NCBI RefSeq assembly: GCF_000422565.1
Contig: NZ_AUMA01000010.1
Location: 178,250-242,249, forward strand
Direction of reading: 5' to 3'
DNA: 64,000 bases
DNA from: Desulfovibrio aminophilus DSM 12254
GTDB taxonomy: Bacteria > Desulfobacterota > Desulfovibrionia > Desulfovibrionales > Desulfovibrionaceae
The position numbers and the translations under genes were made by a program. How positions within the stretch are numbered: the stretch's first letter is position 1; each line of letters begins with the position of its first letter. Shown here piece after piece: positions 8,787 through 19,083 of the stretch. The notes beneath the pieces are model-generated. The model did not search any database and had not been told where the DNA came from. It worked only from the letters and a program-made list of their open reading frames with translations.

Positions 8787-11700
8787 CTAGTTGGGCACGG
8801 GCGCGTATTCCCGCGCCTTCTGCTCCAGGGCCTGCGTTTCGATGGCCGAGGCGGCCATCCGTCCGTAAAGGCTGTCGGGTTTCTTGGTCTGAATGTCCGT
8901 CATGATCCTGCGCCACTCGTCCACGGCCCCGGCCTTGCGGTAGATGTTGGCCAGCCGGAAGTGCATGGAGGCCCACTCGGGATCGCTCTCGGGAATGTAC
9001 TTGTCATACTCGGAGGCCCACTTGAGGGCTTCCTCGTAGCGGCCGGAATGCTCCGTGGCGAACACGGTCATGAGGATGGCGTCCTTGATCTTGTCCTTGT
9101 CGCCCTTGGTCTGGAGCAGGAGCGACAGGGCTTCCTGGGAGTAGGCGAAGACGCGACGCAGATCCTGCTTCTCCATGCTGGCCTTGGCCAGATAATACAT
9201 GGCGTTGGCCCGCGCGTTCGCGTCCACGGTGACGTCGGCGGCCAGTTGGGCCCAGATGGGCAGACTCTTTTTCGGCTCGTTGAGATTCTCCAGGGACATG
9301 GCCCGGGCGTAGTCCAACTGCTGCTCCAGGTTCCTGGGAATCTTCCAGTTCCGGCGGGCCATGGCCGCCAACTCGTCCAGCCGGGTCCAGGCCCCGGTCT
9401 CGAGAAAAATGTTGCTGGCCAGATTGAGCGCCATCTCCGAATACTTGGGAACCTGATTCTTGGTCAGGTAGCGTCGGATCAGGCCCAGGGCCTTGTCGTG
9501 TTCGCCGGTCTTCCAGTAGCAGGTGGCCACGCCCAGGCGGGTGTCGTCGTCCACCTTGCCCTGGTCCACGAACTTGTACTTCTCCCACCACTGGGCCACG
9601 CGCCCGTAGTTCTGATCCGCGATGAGTTGCGGCACGGCCAGGGTGAAGGTCTTGTCGCCCAGTTCCCGGGCCTTGGGAACCAGTTCGCTCTTGGGGTAAC
9701 GGTCCAGGAGATCCTGCACCGCGCCCAAGGCGTCGCCGTACTGCTTGTTCCAGGCGTTCCACATGGCCAGCTTGAGCAGGGCCAAGGGGGCCAATGGGCT
9801 GTCCGGATGCTTTTCCGCGATCTCGATGTAGGTGTCCCTCGGCCGCACGTTGTAGGGGCGGTCGAAGACCGAGGCCATGACCGGCTCGGTGGGATCGTCG
9901 TAGATGCCCTCCTCGGCCAGGCGCATCTTGGCCACCAGCGCGCCCTCAGCGTCGGGATAATCCTTGATGACCTTGTCGTAGATATCCTTGGCGGCCTTCT
10001 TGCGGCCATCGCGCAGATAGATGTCGGCCACGCGGGCCAGGACGATGTCGTTCAACTGGGCCTGGGGATTCAGGTTGTAGTAGGTCCAGTAGTGATCCTT
10101 GGCCTCCTTGAGCTTGCCCAGGGAGTTCTCCACGTCGGCGGCGAGCTTCAGGAAACGGGGATTCTCCATGTAGAGCAGCGGCCAGCGCTTGTCCATGTAA
10201 TCCGTGATCTGGAAGGCCTGCTCGTTGTAGCCCAGAAGATGGAGCGAATTGGCCAGCAAGTAGGAGGCCTGCTTGATGATCGGAATGTCCGGGTGCTGCT
10301 GGATCAGGGTCTGGAGCCGACGCGCCGCCTCGGCGTAATTGCCCTTGTTGAAGGCGTACTCGCCCCAATAGTAGTCGATGTAGGGGACGTTGGTGTCTTC
10401 CGGGTACTTCTTCTTCAGGAGATTGAAATAGGCCGTGGCCTCCGGGACGTTGTCCACCTTCAGGTTCAGCAGGCCGAGGTTGAGCAGGGCCGCCGGAACC
10501 CGAGGCGAGTTCAGGTTGGCGTTCATGGCCTCGTTGTACGCCTTGGATATCTCCGGGAAGTGGTCCCGGATGGAATCCCGGTACATCTGGTAGACCGTGT
10601 CGGCCATGTCGTAAAGGGCGTCCTCGCGCACGTCGACGGGCAGGTCCGGGGCGGCCAGAAGTCCCTGCAACGACTCCTTCGCGCCCTTGAGGTCGCCGTT
10701 GGCCATCTGGCCCTCGGCCGTGTAGAGAGTCTCCCGCAGATACGTCTCGCGCTCGGACCCGGCCAGTTCCCCGGCCGTGGCGTTGCCCTCGGGGGCGGCG
10801 GCCGTGGCGTTGTCGGACGGCGGCAACTCGGCATGGGCCGGTTCCGGCTTGGGCGGCTCCACCGGCGGAGCCTGCGGGGCCGCTTCAGGCGCTCCGGGCA
10901 CCACGTTCACCGGTGGGGGCGGCTCGACCGGAGCCTCGGCCTTGGCCTGGGAAGGAGCCTTGGGGGCGGCCGGAGGAGCAGGAAGCACGGGCCCCGTGGG
11001 CACGGAACTCATGTCCGGCATGGGCACCTCCGCCGAGCTTTCGGCGGCCGGAACCGGGGGCAGGACGCCACCGCTCGCCTGGCCCTTGACCTCTCCGAAG
11101 CCGTTTCCGACGGGCTGGACCGGCAGGGAGCCCCCGGCCAGCTCGGCCAGACGGACCTCCTCGGGCCCCTTGCTCACGGCCTTGAAGCGGACCTCGCCGT
11201 CCGGGCCCACAGGCACCTCGCGCGCCTCGGGTGCCGGGAGCATCTGGCCCACGGTTCCATTCCCGCCGGGATCTCCCGGGCCCAGCTGGGTGCGCACGGA
11301 ATACGGCACGGAAAAATACGGTTCCTGCCCGGGGGCGGCGTCTCCCGCAGCTCCGGGCATGGGCAGTTCCGTCTCCACGGCGGGAGCGGAGCCGCGTTTG
11401 CTCGGCTGCACCACCACCGGTCCAGCCGGGGCCTTCTCGGCCGCGCGGCGCGGCTCGGCGGCGACAGGCGCGGCCTGCGCCGCGGGCTGTGCCGGAGTGG
11501 ACGCGGCCTCCCGCCGGACCGGATCGGCCTTGGGTTTGGCCTCAACCTTGGCTTTGGCTTCCGTCTTCGGCTTGGCCTCGGCCTTTGGCTTGACCTCGGC
11601 TTTCGGCTTCGCCTGCTCCCTGGTCTTGGCCTTGGGCGCGGGCTCCGCCTTGCGCGGCTCCGCGGGAACCGGTGCGGGGGATTCCACGGCGGCCGCCGTG

Positions 11701-12104
11701 CGTTCGCGGCCCCAGCGGGCTCCGAGGGGATCACGGAAGACGGTGATCTGAAAACCGCCGGGACGGTTCGCGGTGACGTAGCCGAAGGCGTTGGTGTTCA
11801 GGCGGATGCGCAGACCGGACGCGCCGGGCTCCACGCCGGAAACCAGCCGCCCGCCTCCAGCGCCGGAAGGACGGCTCTCAGCCTTCCAGGGGTCGGCCCC
11901 GAGGGACACGGTGATCTCCTGGGCCCCGCTGCGGGACACGGAAAAGGACGGCGGGGTCGAATCGAAGGCGAAGGTCAAGACGTCGGCGTCGCCGCGCGCC
12001 TGGGATTCCAGACGCAGGGCCAGAGCCGGGGAGGCGCAGACGAGCCACCCCAGAAGGACGGCGGCAAGCGCCGATGGAGCCTTCCGAAGTTTTTTCACGG
12101 TCAC
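8787..12104 (-). CDS. AMIN-like / tetratricopeptide repeat envelope protein
   Basis: An 1,105-residue secreted or envelope protein. Residues 1-29 form a signal peptide (LAAVLLGWLVCASPALA). Residues 30 to about 120 resemble an AMIN-type beta domain (LRIRLNTNAFGYVTANRPGGFQITVF). About 130-440 is low-complexity, rich in Pro, Ala, Lys and Glu with KPKAE-type repeats, probably a flexible spacer. From about 450 to the end there are many TPR-like helices (AYFNLLKKKYPEDTNVPYIDYYWGEYAFNKGNYAEAAR is one unit region). This suggests a periplasmic or outer-membrane assembly scaffold; the substrate is unknown. The start is GTG, with a second GTG two codons later. No clear ribosome site is visible. Confidence 0.75.
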   Translation of the reverse strand: MTVKKLRKAPSALAAVLLGWLVCASPALALRLESQARGDADVLTFAFDSTPPSFSVSRSGAQEITVSLGADPWKAESRPSGAGGGRLVSGVEPGASGLRIRLNTNAFGYVTANRPGGFQITVFRDPLGARWGRERTAAAVESPAPVPAEPRKAEPAPKAKTREQAKPKAEVKPKAEAKPKTEAKAKVEAKPKADPVRREAASTPAQPAAQAAPVAAEPRRAAEKAPAGPVVVQPSKRGSAPAVETELPMPGAAGDAAPGQEPYFSVPYSVRTQLGPGDPGGNGTVGQMLPAPEAREVPVGPDGEVRFKAVSKGPEEVRLAELAGGSLPVQPVGNGFGEVKGQASGGVLPPVPAAESSAEVPMPDMSSVPTGPVLPAPPAAPKAPSQAKAEAPVEPPPPVNVVPGAPEAAPQAPPVEPPKPEPAHAELPPSDNATAAAPEGNATAGELAGSERETYLRETLYTAEGQMANGDLKGAKESLQGLLAAPDLPVDVREDALYDMADTVYQMYRDSIRDHFPEISKAYNEAMNANLNSPRVPAALLNLGLLNLKVDNVPEATAYFNLLKKKYPEDTNVPYIDYYWGEYAFNKGNYAEAARRLQTLIQQHPDIPIIKQASYLLANSLHLLGYNEQAFQITDYMDKRWPLLYMENPRFLKLAADVENSLGKLKEAKDHYWTYYNLNPQAQLNDIVLARVADIYLRDGRKKAAKDIYDKVIKDYPDAEGALVAKMRLAEEGIYDDPTEPVMASVFDRPYNVRPRDTYIEIAEKHPDSPLAPLALLKLAMWNAWNKQYGDALGAVQDLLDRYPKSELVPKARELGDKTFTLAVPQLIADQNYGRVAQWWEKYKFVDQGKVDDDTRLGVATCYWKTGEHDKALGLIRRYLTKNQVPKYSEMALNLASNIFLETGAWTRLDELAAMARRNWKIPRNLEQQLDYARAMSLENLNEPKKSLPIWAQLAADVTVDANARANAMYYLAKASMEKQDLRRVFAYSQEALSLLLQTKGDKDKIKDAILMTVFATEHSGRYEEALKWASEYDKYIPESDPEWASMHFRLANIYRKAGAVDEWRRIMTDIQTKKPDSLYGRMAASAIETQALEQKAREYAPVPN

Positions 12105-12163
12105 GTCGCGCGGTTATGCAAGGAGCGTGCTATCCTCACGAAAGCCCTCCCCGCGGCCCGGGC

Positions 12164-13192
<1,029 letters not shown>

Positions 13193-13299
13193 GCCGCCTC
13201 CGTGCCGATGACCCAGAATTCCCTCTCTCCCTGTCAATGAAATGACGCAAAGTCAATGGCCTTGGCGAAAAGCCCAGGCGACGGCACGCCCGAAACGGG

Positions 13300-13337
13300 A
13301 AAAAACACCGCCCCGGCCAGGTGCGGGCGCGGTGTTT
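13300..13337 (-). terminator. Rho-independent terminator of the FAD oxidoreductase operon
   Basis: On the minus strand AAACACCGC (13337-13329) pairs with GCGGTGTTT (13311-13303) around a GC-rich loop and runs into six T residues. It lies 10 bases after the stop of the FAD oxidoreductase gene. Confidence 0.7.
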
Positions 13338-13346
13338 CGCGAGGCG

Positions 13347-14750
13347 TCAGCCGAGGGATCGGGCCAGGATCTCCTTGGCCGGAATGAGCGCCGTGGCCGC
13401 CGCCGAGACGATGTTTCCGGCCACGCCGGGGCCGTCTCCGGCCACGAAGAGCCCGCGCACCTTGGTCTCCAGCTTGTTCCCGGTGTCCACCTGGGTGGCG
13501 AAGAACTTGATCTCCGGGGCGTAGAGCAGGGTCTCGTCGTTGGCCACCCCGGGCACCACCTGGTTGAGCTTCTCCAACCCCTCGACCACGTTGGTCAGGA
13601 TGCGCTCGGGCAGGGCCATGGCGATGTCGCCGGGCTCCACGTCCTTGAGCGTGGGGGTCACGAAGCTGTTCCTGATCCGCGTCCAGGTGCTGCGGCGTCC
13701 GCGCTTCAGGTCGCCGAAGCGCTGGAGGATGGGCTTGCCCCCCCCGATGAGCGTGGCCAGCCGCCCGATGGACTCGCCGTAGGCCTGGTTGTCCGAGACC
13801 GGCTCGGTGAGCACCACCTTGGAGAGGAAGGCGAAGTTGGTGTTCTCGGACTTCTTGTCCATGTAGGCGTGGCCGTTGACGCAGACGAAGTCCTGGTAGT
13901 TCTCCAGGGAGACGAAGCCGCCCTGGTTGGTGCAGAAGGTGCGGGTCTGGTCGTCGTACTTGGCGGTGCGGATGAAGAAGGTCGGGTCGTAGATGATGTC
14001 GCAGAGATCCCGCATGATGTCCTTGTGGACCTCCACGCGCACGCCCACCTCGATGCCCCGCTGGGACACGCCGATACCGAGGTTGCGGACCACGCCGCCC
14101 ACCCATTCCGCCCCCACCCGGCCGGGGGCCAGAATCACGTTGCGGCAGGTGTACTCGCCACGGTTGGTGGTCACGCCCCGCACCTCGCCGTCGGCCACGA
14201 GCACGTCGCGGACCTCCTCCGAGGTGTGGATGATCACGCCCTTGTCCCGGATGTACTCGGCCATGCGCGTGATGTGCCGGGGCAGGTTCTCGCTGCCCAG
14301 GTGTTTCTGGCGGATGAGCAGCAGGTCCACGCCGTTCTTCTTGGCCGTCTGGCGGATGGCCCTGGCGGCTTCCATGTCCGTGGGAAAGACCTGGCCGTCC
14401 ATGCCGAAACGGTCGAAGATGGCCTCGGTCTCCGCGATGAGCGCCACGGCCTCGGGCTCGTCCATGAACTGGGTCAGGTCGGTCTTGCCCAGCTTGTGGA
14501 TGTAATTCAGCTTGCCGTCGGAGAAGAGTCCGGCCCCGCCGATGCCGCAGAGGATGTTGCAGGGACGGCATTTCATGCAGCGCCGCGCGCCCGCGATGGG
14601 ACATTCGCGCTTGTGCGGGGGCTTGCCCTTCTCCACCATGAGCACGGACAGGCCGGAGTGCTCGGCCAGCCAGTAGGAGGCGAACAGCCCGGCCGGGCCG
14701 CCGCCGACCACGACCACGTCGAAATCGGTCTTCACGCTCTTGGCGATCAT
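13347..14750 (-). CDS. FAD-dependent dehydrogenase (COG2509-like)
   Basis: A 467-residue flavoprotein. The FAD Rossmann motif is DVVVVGGGPAGLFASYWLAE near the N-terminus, and a second dinucleotide motif occurs near the end (GLFVAGDGPGVAGNIVSAAATA). A Cys-rich stretch, RRCMKCRPCNILCGIGGAG (residues 57-75), follows the FAD motif. This architecture matches the uncharacterised FAD-dependent dehydrogenases of COG2509; the substrate is unknown. The ATG is preceded by GGAG; a longer start upstream is not needed. It is the last gene of the methyltransferase-nikR-folE2 run, 100 bases after the rod-protein gene, and ends at a terminator. Confidence 0.82.
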   Translation of the reverse strand: MIAKSVKTDFDVVVVGGGPAGLFASYWLAEHSGLSVLMVEKGKPPHKRECPIAGARRCMKCRPCNILCGIGGAGLFSDGKLNYIHKLGKTDLTQFMDEPEAVALIAETEAIFDRFGMDGQVFPTDMEAARAIRQTAKKNGVDLLLIRQKHLGSENLPRHITRMAEYIRDKGVIIHTSEEVRDVLVADGEVRGVTTNRGEYTCRNVILAPGRVGAEWVGGVVRNLGIGVSQRGIEVGVRVEVHKDIMRDLCDIIYDPTFFIRTAKYDDQTRTFCTNQGGFVSLENYQDFVCVNGHAYMDKKSENTNFAFLSKVVLTEPVSDNQAYGESIGRLATLIGGGKPILQRFGDLKRGRRSTWTRIRNSFVTPTLKDVEPGDIAMALPERILTNVVEGLEKLNQVVPGVANDETLLYAPEIKFFATQVDTGNKLETKVRGLFVAGDGPGVAGNIVSAAATALIPAKEILARSLG

Positions 14751-14850
14751 CGCTTCTCCATGCGCCGGACACGATTGGAGCCCGCCGGCGCCTGGGCGCT
14801 CATGCGGGCTCACCCGTTTCACGCGGCCTCGCGCCGCCTCTCCTCGCCGC

Positions 14851-15225
14851 TCAGACGACCATGTCCAGCAGGTTGCCGGTCATCTGGTCCCAGGCCCGCA
14901 CGGCGGAGGCGTTGGCGTTGAAGGCCGCCTCGTTCACGCCCATGCCGACCATCTCCCGGGCGATATCCGTGTTGCTTCCCTGCACGTAGGCGGGCACGGC
15001 CTCGGTCCGCCCGGCGTCGGTCTCAAGTTTGGTGGTGGAGGCCAGGGGACCGGGTTCCGAACTGCGGCGGATGTCGGCCACGGCCACGCCGCCCTCGGCC
15101 GTGGTTTCGAAGTCCACGCGGCTCGACCGGAAGCCCTCGGTGTTCACGTTGGCCACGTTGTTGGCCGACACCTGCTGGGCCACGCTGAAGGCCCCAAGGG
15201 CCTGGGCGCTCGTGTCGATGTTCAT
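14851..15225 (-). CDS. Orphan flagellar rod-type protein (FlgC-like)
   Basis: A 124-residue protein with both ends of a flagellar rod/hook-family subunit: an N-terminal rod motif (SVAQQVSANNVANVNTEGFRSSRVDFE) and a C-terminal motif (VQGSNTDIAREMVGMGVNEAAFNANASAVRAWDQMTGNLLDMV). Both ends normally form the coiled-coil D0 domain. It is near the size of FlgC but lies in a metal/pterin operon, not beside flgB or fliE. It may be a rod paralogue or a protein recruited elsewhere. It is exported by the flagellar type III path in its family, so no cleavable signal is expected. Confidence 0.75.
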   Translation of the reverse strand: MNIDTSAQALGAFSVAQQVSANNVANVNTEGFRSSRVDFETTAEGGVAVADIRRSSEPGPLASTTKLETDAGRTEAVPAYVQGSNTDIAREMVGMGVNEAAFNANASAVRAWDQMTGNLLDMVV

Positions 15226-15248
15226 GGTCTTCGTCCTTGATATCCTTT

Positions 15249-16028
15249 TTAGCTCTTTTCCACTGTCCTTTCAATAGCGGCCACGGCCGAGTGGTCGTGG
15301 ATGGACTCGAAGCTCTCCACCTCCACTTGGAACCAAGTGATGCGGGGGTGCTCGGAGAGGCCCTTGGCCGCCGTGCGCACCACGTCCTCCACGAAGGTCG
15401 GCTGGGCGAAGGCCGTTTCGGTGACGTACTTCTCGTCCTCGCGCTTGAGCAGAGTGTAGACCGGCGAGGAGCCGGAACGCTCGGCGATCTCGATCAGATC
15501 CTCCAACCAGAGAAAGCCCTTGAAACGCGCGCGCACACGCACCTCGGCCCGCTGGCTGTGGGCCCCCTCGCGGCTGATGGCCTTGGAGCAGGGACAGACG
15601 GTCATCACCGGCACGTCCACGCCCAGGGTGAAGTCCAGGCGACCGTCGCGATACTCCCCGCGCACGTGGCAGGTATAGCCCATGAGCCCCCGGCTGCCGC
15701 TCACCGGCGAGGTCTGGCGCAGGAAATAGGGGAAGGTGAAGCGGGCGAAGGCCGTGCGCGCCTCCAGACGGCCGCAGATGTCGGCCAGGAGCTTCTTGAA
15801 CGAGGCGTAGTCCAGTTCCTCGCTGAAGTTCTCCAGGGCCTCCACGAAACGGCTCATGTGGGTGCCCTTGAAACGCTCGGGCAGATCCACGGAAAGCTCC
15901 ACCCGGGCCACGGTGTGCTGGGAGCCCTCGGCCCGGTCACGCACCACCAGCGGCAGGCGCAGATCCTTGACTCCCACTCGGTCGATGGCCATGGCCACCG
16001 GCGCGGGATGCTTCTGCACGTCCTCCAT
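15249..16028 (-). CDS. folE2: GTP cyclohydrolase FolE2 (type IB)
   Basis: A 259-residue GTP cyclohydrolase IB, which converts GTP to 7,8-dihydroneopterin triphosphate for folate or modified-nucleoside synthesis. The family's metal/active-site stretch is [28 protein letters not shown], and the start has ...[16 protein letters not shown]. FolE2 differs from Zn-dependent FolE in being active with Mn2+ or Fe2+ and is often a zinc-starvation backup. Its ATG overlaps the nikR stop in ATGA, so expression is coupled to a nickel-responsive regulator. The rod-protein gene follows after 23 bases. Confidence 0.95.
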   Translation of the reverse strand: MEDVQKHPAPVAMAIDRVGVKDLRLPLVVRDRAEGSQHTVARVELSVDLPERFKGTHMSRFVEALENFSEELDYASFKKLLADICGRLEARTAFARFTFPYFLRQTSPVSGSRGLMGYTCHVRGEYRDGRLDFTLGVDVPVMTVCPCSKAISREGAHSQRAEVRVRARFKGFLWLEDLIEIAERSGSSPVYTLLKREDEKYVTETAFAQPTFVEDVVRTAAKGLSEHPRITWFQVEVESFESIHDHSAVAAIERTVEKS

Positions 16029-16447
16029 CAGAGCAGATCCTGTCCCGTGGTGGTCAGGCCCAACTGGCCGTGCTTCACGCCCTTGGAGGAGATGAGCTTC
16101 TGACCCAGAGTCTTGATCTTGTCCGCCGGGCCCTTGAGCACGAGCACTTCCAGACAGTTATGGTGGTCCAGATGCACGTGCAGGGTGGAGAGGATCACGT
16201 CATGCACGTCGTGCTGGATTTCCAGGAGCTTCTGGGTCAGGCCGCTGTGGTGGTGATCGTAGACCAGGGAGAGGGTTCCGGCCAGTTCGCCCTTGGCCTC
16301 CTCCCACTCGCGCTGCACGAGCATGTTGCGGATGAGGTCGCGGATGGCCTCGGAACGGGTCTGATAGCTCTTCTCCTCGCAGACGCGGTCGAAGCGGTCC
16401 AGCAGGTCGGAGTCCAGGGACACGCCGAAACGAATGGTCTTGCCCAT
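16028..16447 (-). CDS. nikR: Nickel-responsive regulator NikR
   Basis: A 139-residue ribbon-helix-helix repressor. The N-terminal strand and helices ([20 protein letters not shown]...[15 protein letters not shown]) bind DNA; the ACT-like C-terminal domain carries His79, His90, His92 and Cys98, whose spacing matches the four square-planar Ni2+ ligands of Escherichia coli NikR (76, 87, 89, 95). AGGAG precedes the ATG. No nickel transporter or hydrogenase gene is adjacent; its neighbours are a methyltransferase (14 bases upstream) and folE2 (overlapping downstream). Confidence 0.96.
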   Translation of the reverse strand: MGKTIRFGVSLDSDLLDRFDRVCEEKSYQTRSEAIRDLIRNMLVQREWEEAKGELAGTLSLVYDHHHSGLTQKLLEIQHDVHDVILSTLHVHLDHHNCLEVLVLKGPADKIKTLGQKLISSKGVKHGQLGLTTTGQDLL

Positions 16448-16461
16448 GATGTCGGCTCCTT

Positions 16462-17148
16462 TCAGGTTTGCCGTGTCAGTTCCCAGAGATGCACCGTGGC
16501 CGAATAGCCCCCGCCGGTGGCGGCGGGGACGGATTCCGTGGTCAGCCGCTCCGCGCGCCAGCCCCGGTCGCGCAGTTCGTTCCAGACCCCGAGGGATATC
16601 TCCCGCGCGGGCTCGGCGATCCAGATCGCCCCGCCCGGGGCCAGGACTTGGCGGAACAGCCGCTCCAGGGGCTCGAAGAAGCGGCGCTCGTAGAGGATGT
16701 CCGCTCCGAAGACGCGCTCGAACGCCCCTTCGGCCAGGCCCGGTTCCCGCCAGTCCATGTGGGTCCAGAGCACGTCCACGCCGTTGAGCCGGGCGTTGTC
16801 GCGGGCGAAGGCCAGCGCCGGATACTCGTAGTCCAGGCCCAGAACCCGACCGCCTCGGTCGGCGGCGGCGATGGCCGTGAGCCCCAGGCCGCAGCCCAGG
16901 TCCAGGCAGGTCCGCCCGGCGACCCGGCCCGGTTCGCGGGCGATCCAGTCGGCCAGGAGCAAAGCCGCAGGCCAAAGCTCCACCCAATAGGGCAAGCGCT
17001 CATCATCGCCGAACTGCTCCGCATCCATGCCTTCCCAGAGGCTCTCCAGGTCGGCCGTACGCTCCAGTACGTAGGCCCGGCCTCCGGCCCGCACTTCCAG
17101 CCGCTGCCGGGGCCCGGAAAGCGGATCATGCGGTTTTCTCTGCTCCAT
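16462..17148 (-). CDS. Class I SAM-dependent methyltransferase
   Basis: A 228-residue Rossmann-fold methyltransferase. Motif I is [20 protein letters not shown], followed by [17 protein letters not shown] (motif II acidic residue binding the ribose). The stretch [19 protein letters not shown] before motif I resembles the protein-lysine methyltransferase group (FAM86/ETFB-KMT or Nnt1-like), so a protein substrate is possible. The ATG chosen lies six bases from a predicted -10 element, implying a leaderless mRNA; an in-frame ATG 15 codons upstream would lie within the predicted promoter. It heads the nikR-folE2 operon. Confidence 0.75.
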   Translation of the reverse strand: MEQRKPHDPLSGPRQRLEVRAGGRAYVLERTADLESLWEGMDAEQFGDDERLPYWVELWPAALLLADWIAREPGRVAGRTCLDLGCGLGLTAIAAADRGGRVLGLDYEYPALAFARDNARLNGVDVLWTHMDWREPGLAEGAFERVFGADILYERRFFEPLERLFRQVLAPGGAIWIAEPAREISLGVWNELRDRGWRAERLTTESVPAATGGGYSATVHLWELTRQT

Positions 17149-17154
17149 GCCGTG

Positions 17155-17183
17155 AGAATAGTCCTGAAGCGTGGTATTTTCAA
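17155..17183 (-). promoter_or_regulatory. Predicted sigma-70 promoter for the methyltransferase-nikR operon
   Basis: On the minus strand, TTGAAA (17183-17178) and TATTCT (17160-17155) are separated by exactly 17 bases. The expected start site falls on or beside the A of the methyltransferase ATG (17148), so the transcript would be leaderless. Confidence 0.55.
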
Positions 17184-17353
17184 CTACAATCATGCCACTT
17201 GCGGCACATCTTCAGGCCACTCCGTACACCGCGAAGACGGCCGGAAGCGAAAAAACCCGTCGCGGTCGACGGCGCTCGGCCTCAACGGGGTTTTCAGACC
17301 GCCAGCGCTCGTGGTATGCAGGGCTCCCCAATGGAATCGCAAGGAGGATTGCC

Positions 17354-17734
17354 ATGATTCCCTCTGACCGCATGTACACGAAAAGCCATGAGTGGGCCAA
17401 GATCGAAGGCGACGTCGCCATCGTGGGCATCAGCCACTTCGCCCAGGAGCAGCTGGGCGACCTGACCTTCGTCGACCTGCCCCGAGTGGGTGACCAGGTG
17501 AGCGCCGGGGCCGAGATGGGCTCGGTGGAGTCGGTGAAGGCCGCCAGCGAACTCTACTCCCCGGTCACGGGCGAGGTGCTGGAAGTGAACGAGGAGCTGG
17601 CCTCGGCTCCCGAGAAAGTCAACCAGGACCCCTACGGCGCGGGCTGGATGCTCAAGGTCAAGCTCACCGCCGCGCCCGAAGGCCTGCTGGACGCAGCGGC
17701 CTACGAACAGGTGGCCGCCGCTTCCGCCCACTAA
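17354..17734 (+). CDS. gcvH: Glycine cleavage system H protein
   Basis: A 126-residue lipoyl carrier that shuttles the aminomethyl group between the P and T proteins. The lipoylation site is Lys62 in [37 protein letters not shown] near the start and [10 protein letters not shown] near the end are typical. AAGGAGG lies six bases before the ATG, fixing the start. It begins a tight series with gcvPA 14 bases downstream. The 205-base region ahead is shared with the divergent methyltransferase operon; I see no glycine riboswitch core in it. Confidence 0.96.
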   Translation: MIPSDRMYTKSHEWAKIEGDVAIVGISHFAQEQLGDLTFVDLPRVGDQVSAGAEMGSVESVKAASELYSPVTGEVLEVNEELASAPEKVNQDPYGAGWMLKVKLTAAPEGLLDAAAYEQVAAASAH

Positions 17735-17748
17735 CCCAGGAGTTTTCC

Positions 17749-19083
17749 ATGCCCTTCGTGCCCCATACCCCGGAAGAGATCCGGGAGATGCTGGCCGTCA
17801 TCGGGGTGGCTTCGGTGGAGGACCTCTTCGCCGAGATCGCGCCGGAAATGCGGCCCAAGAGCTTCGACCTGCCCTCAGGCAAGTCTGAGATGGAGGTTCT
17901 GGCCCACCTGGAACGTCTGGCCGGGAAGAACGTCTCCGGCCAAGTGAGCTTCCTCGGCGCGGGCTTCTACGACCACCACGTGCCAGCGGCCGTGGACGCG
18001 CTCACCTCGCGCGGCGAGTTTTATACGGCCTACACGCCCTACCAGCCTGAGGCGTCCCAGGGCACGCTCCAGGCCATCTTCGAGTACCAGACGGCGGTCA
18101 GCCGCCTGCTCGGCATGGCCTGCGCCAACGCCAGCGTCTACGACGGGGGCACGGCTCTGTTCGAGGCGGCCATGATGGCCGTACGCCAAACCAAGCGGCG
18201 CAAGCTGGTGGTCTGCGAAGGTCTGAACCCCATCTACCGGGTCATGCTCGACTCCTACACGGCCAACCTGGATCTGGAGTTCGTCACCGTTTCCCACCGC
18301 CAGGGCCGCTCGGACCTGGCAGGGTTGGCCCAGGCCGTGGACGGCGAGACCGCCGCCGTGCTCGTGCAGAGCCCCAACTTCTTCGGCTGTCTGGCCGACT
18401 ATACCGCGCTGTTCCAGGCCGCCCGGGCCAACGGCGCGGTCTCCGTGGTCTCGGCCTATCCCGTGCTCCAGTCGGTGCTCAAGACGCCCGGCCAGATGGG
18501 CGCGGACGTGGCCGTGGCAGAGGGCCAGAGCCTGGGCCTGCCGCTTTCCTTCGGCGGCCCCTACCTCGGCATCATGACCTGCACGAAGGAGATGATCCGC
18601 CAGATGCCCGGCCGCATCGTGGGCCGCACCAAGGATCTGGACGGCCGCACAGGCTACGTGCTCACCCTCCAGGCCCGCGAGCAGCACATCCGCCGCCAGA
18701 AGGCCACCTCGAACATCTGCTCCAACCAGGCCCTCTGCGCCCTGCGCGCCCTGGTCCACCTCTGCCTGCTGGGCGAGGAGGGCCTCAAACGCACGGCCCT
18801 GCTCTCCGTGGAGCGGGCCCATTACGCGGCCGAGCGGCTGACCGCCCTGCCCGGGGTGGATCTCATGAACGACGCGCCCTTCGGCAACGAGTTCGCCGTG
18901 CGCCTGCCGGTGAACGCCTTCGAGGTCGTTGACGCGCTCACCGCCCGGGGCTACGTGCCCGGGTTCCCCCTGGGCCGCTACTACCAGGGCCTGGAAAACT
19001 GCCTGCTGGTGGCCTGCACCGAAAAGACCGGCAAGGAGCAGATCGGCATCCTGGCCGAGATGCTGGGAGGGATGCTGGCATGA
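17749..19083 (+). CDS. gcvPA: Glycine dehydrogenase (decarboxylating) subunit 1
   Basis: A 444-residue N-terminal-type subunit of the split P protein, which forms a heterotetramer with GcvPB to decarboxylate glycine with pyridoxal phosphate. Recognisable stretches are FLGAGFYDHHVPAAVDAL, ARGEFYTAYTPYQPEASQGTLQAIFEYQ, NASVYDGGTALFEA and RQKATSNICSNQALCALRA. Length is typical. It does not hold the PLP lysine, which is in subunit 2. A CCAGGAG site precedes the ATG and the stop overlaps gcvPB in ATGA. Confidence 0.96.
   Translation: MPFVPHTPEEIREMLAVIGVASVEDLFAEIAPEMRPKSFDLPSGKSEMEVLAHLERLAGKNVSGQVSFLGAGFYDHHVPAAVDALTSRGEFYTAYTPYQPEASQGTLQAIFEYQTAVSRLLGMACANASVYDGGTALFEAAMMAVRQTKRRKLVVCEGLNPIYRVMLDSYTANLDLEFVTVSHRQGRSDLAGLAQAVDGETAAVLVQSPNFFGCLADYTALFQAARANGAVSVVSAYPVLQSVLKTPGQMGADVAVAEGQSLGLPLSFGGPYLGIMTCTKEMIRQMPGRIVGRTKDLDGRTGYVLTLQAREQHIRRQKATSNICSNQALCALRALVHLCLLGEEGLKRTALLSVERAHYAAERLTALPGVDLMNDAPFGNEFAVRLPVNAFEVVDALTARGYVPGFPLGRYYQGLENCLLVACTEKTGKEQIGILAEMLGGMLA

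Noticed and set aside
17184..17353. Glycine riboswitch ahead of gcvH
   Set aside because: The conserved aptamer core sequences were not found; only a loose inverted repeat with a short T-run is present.
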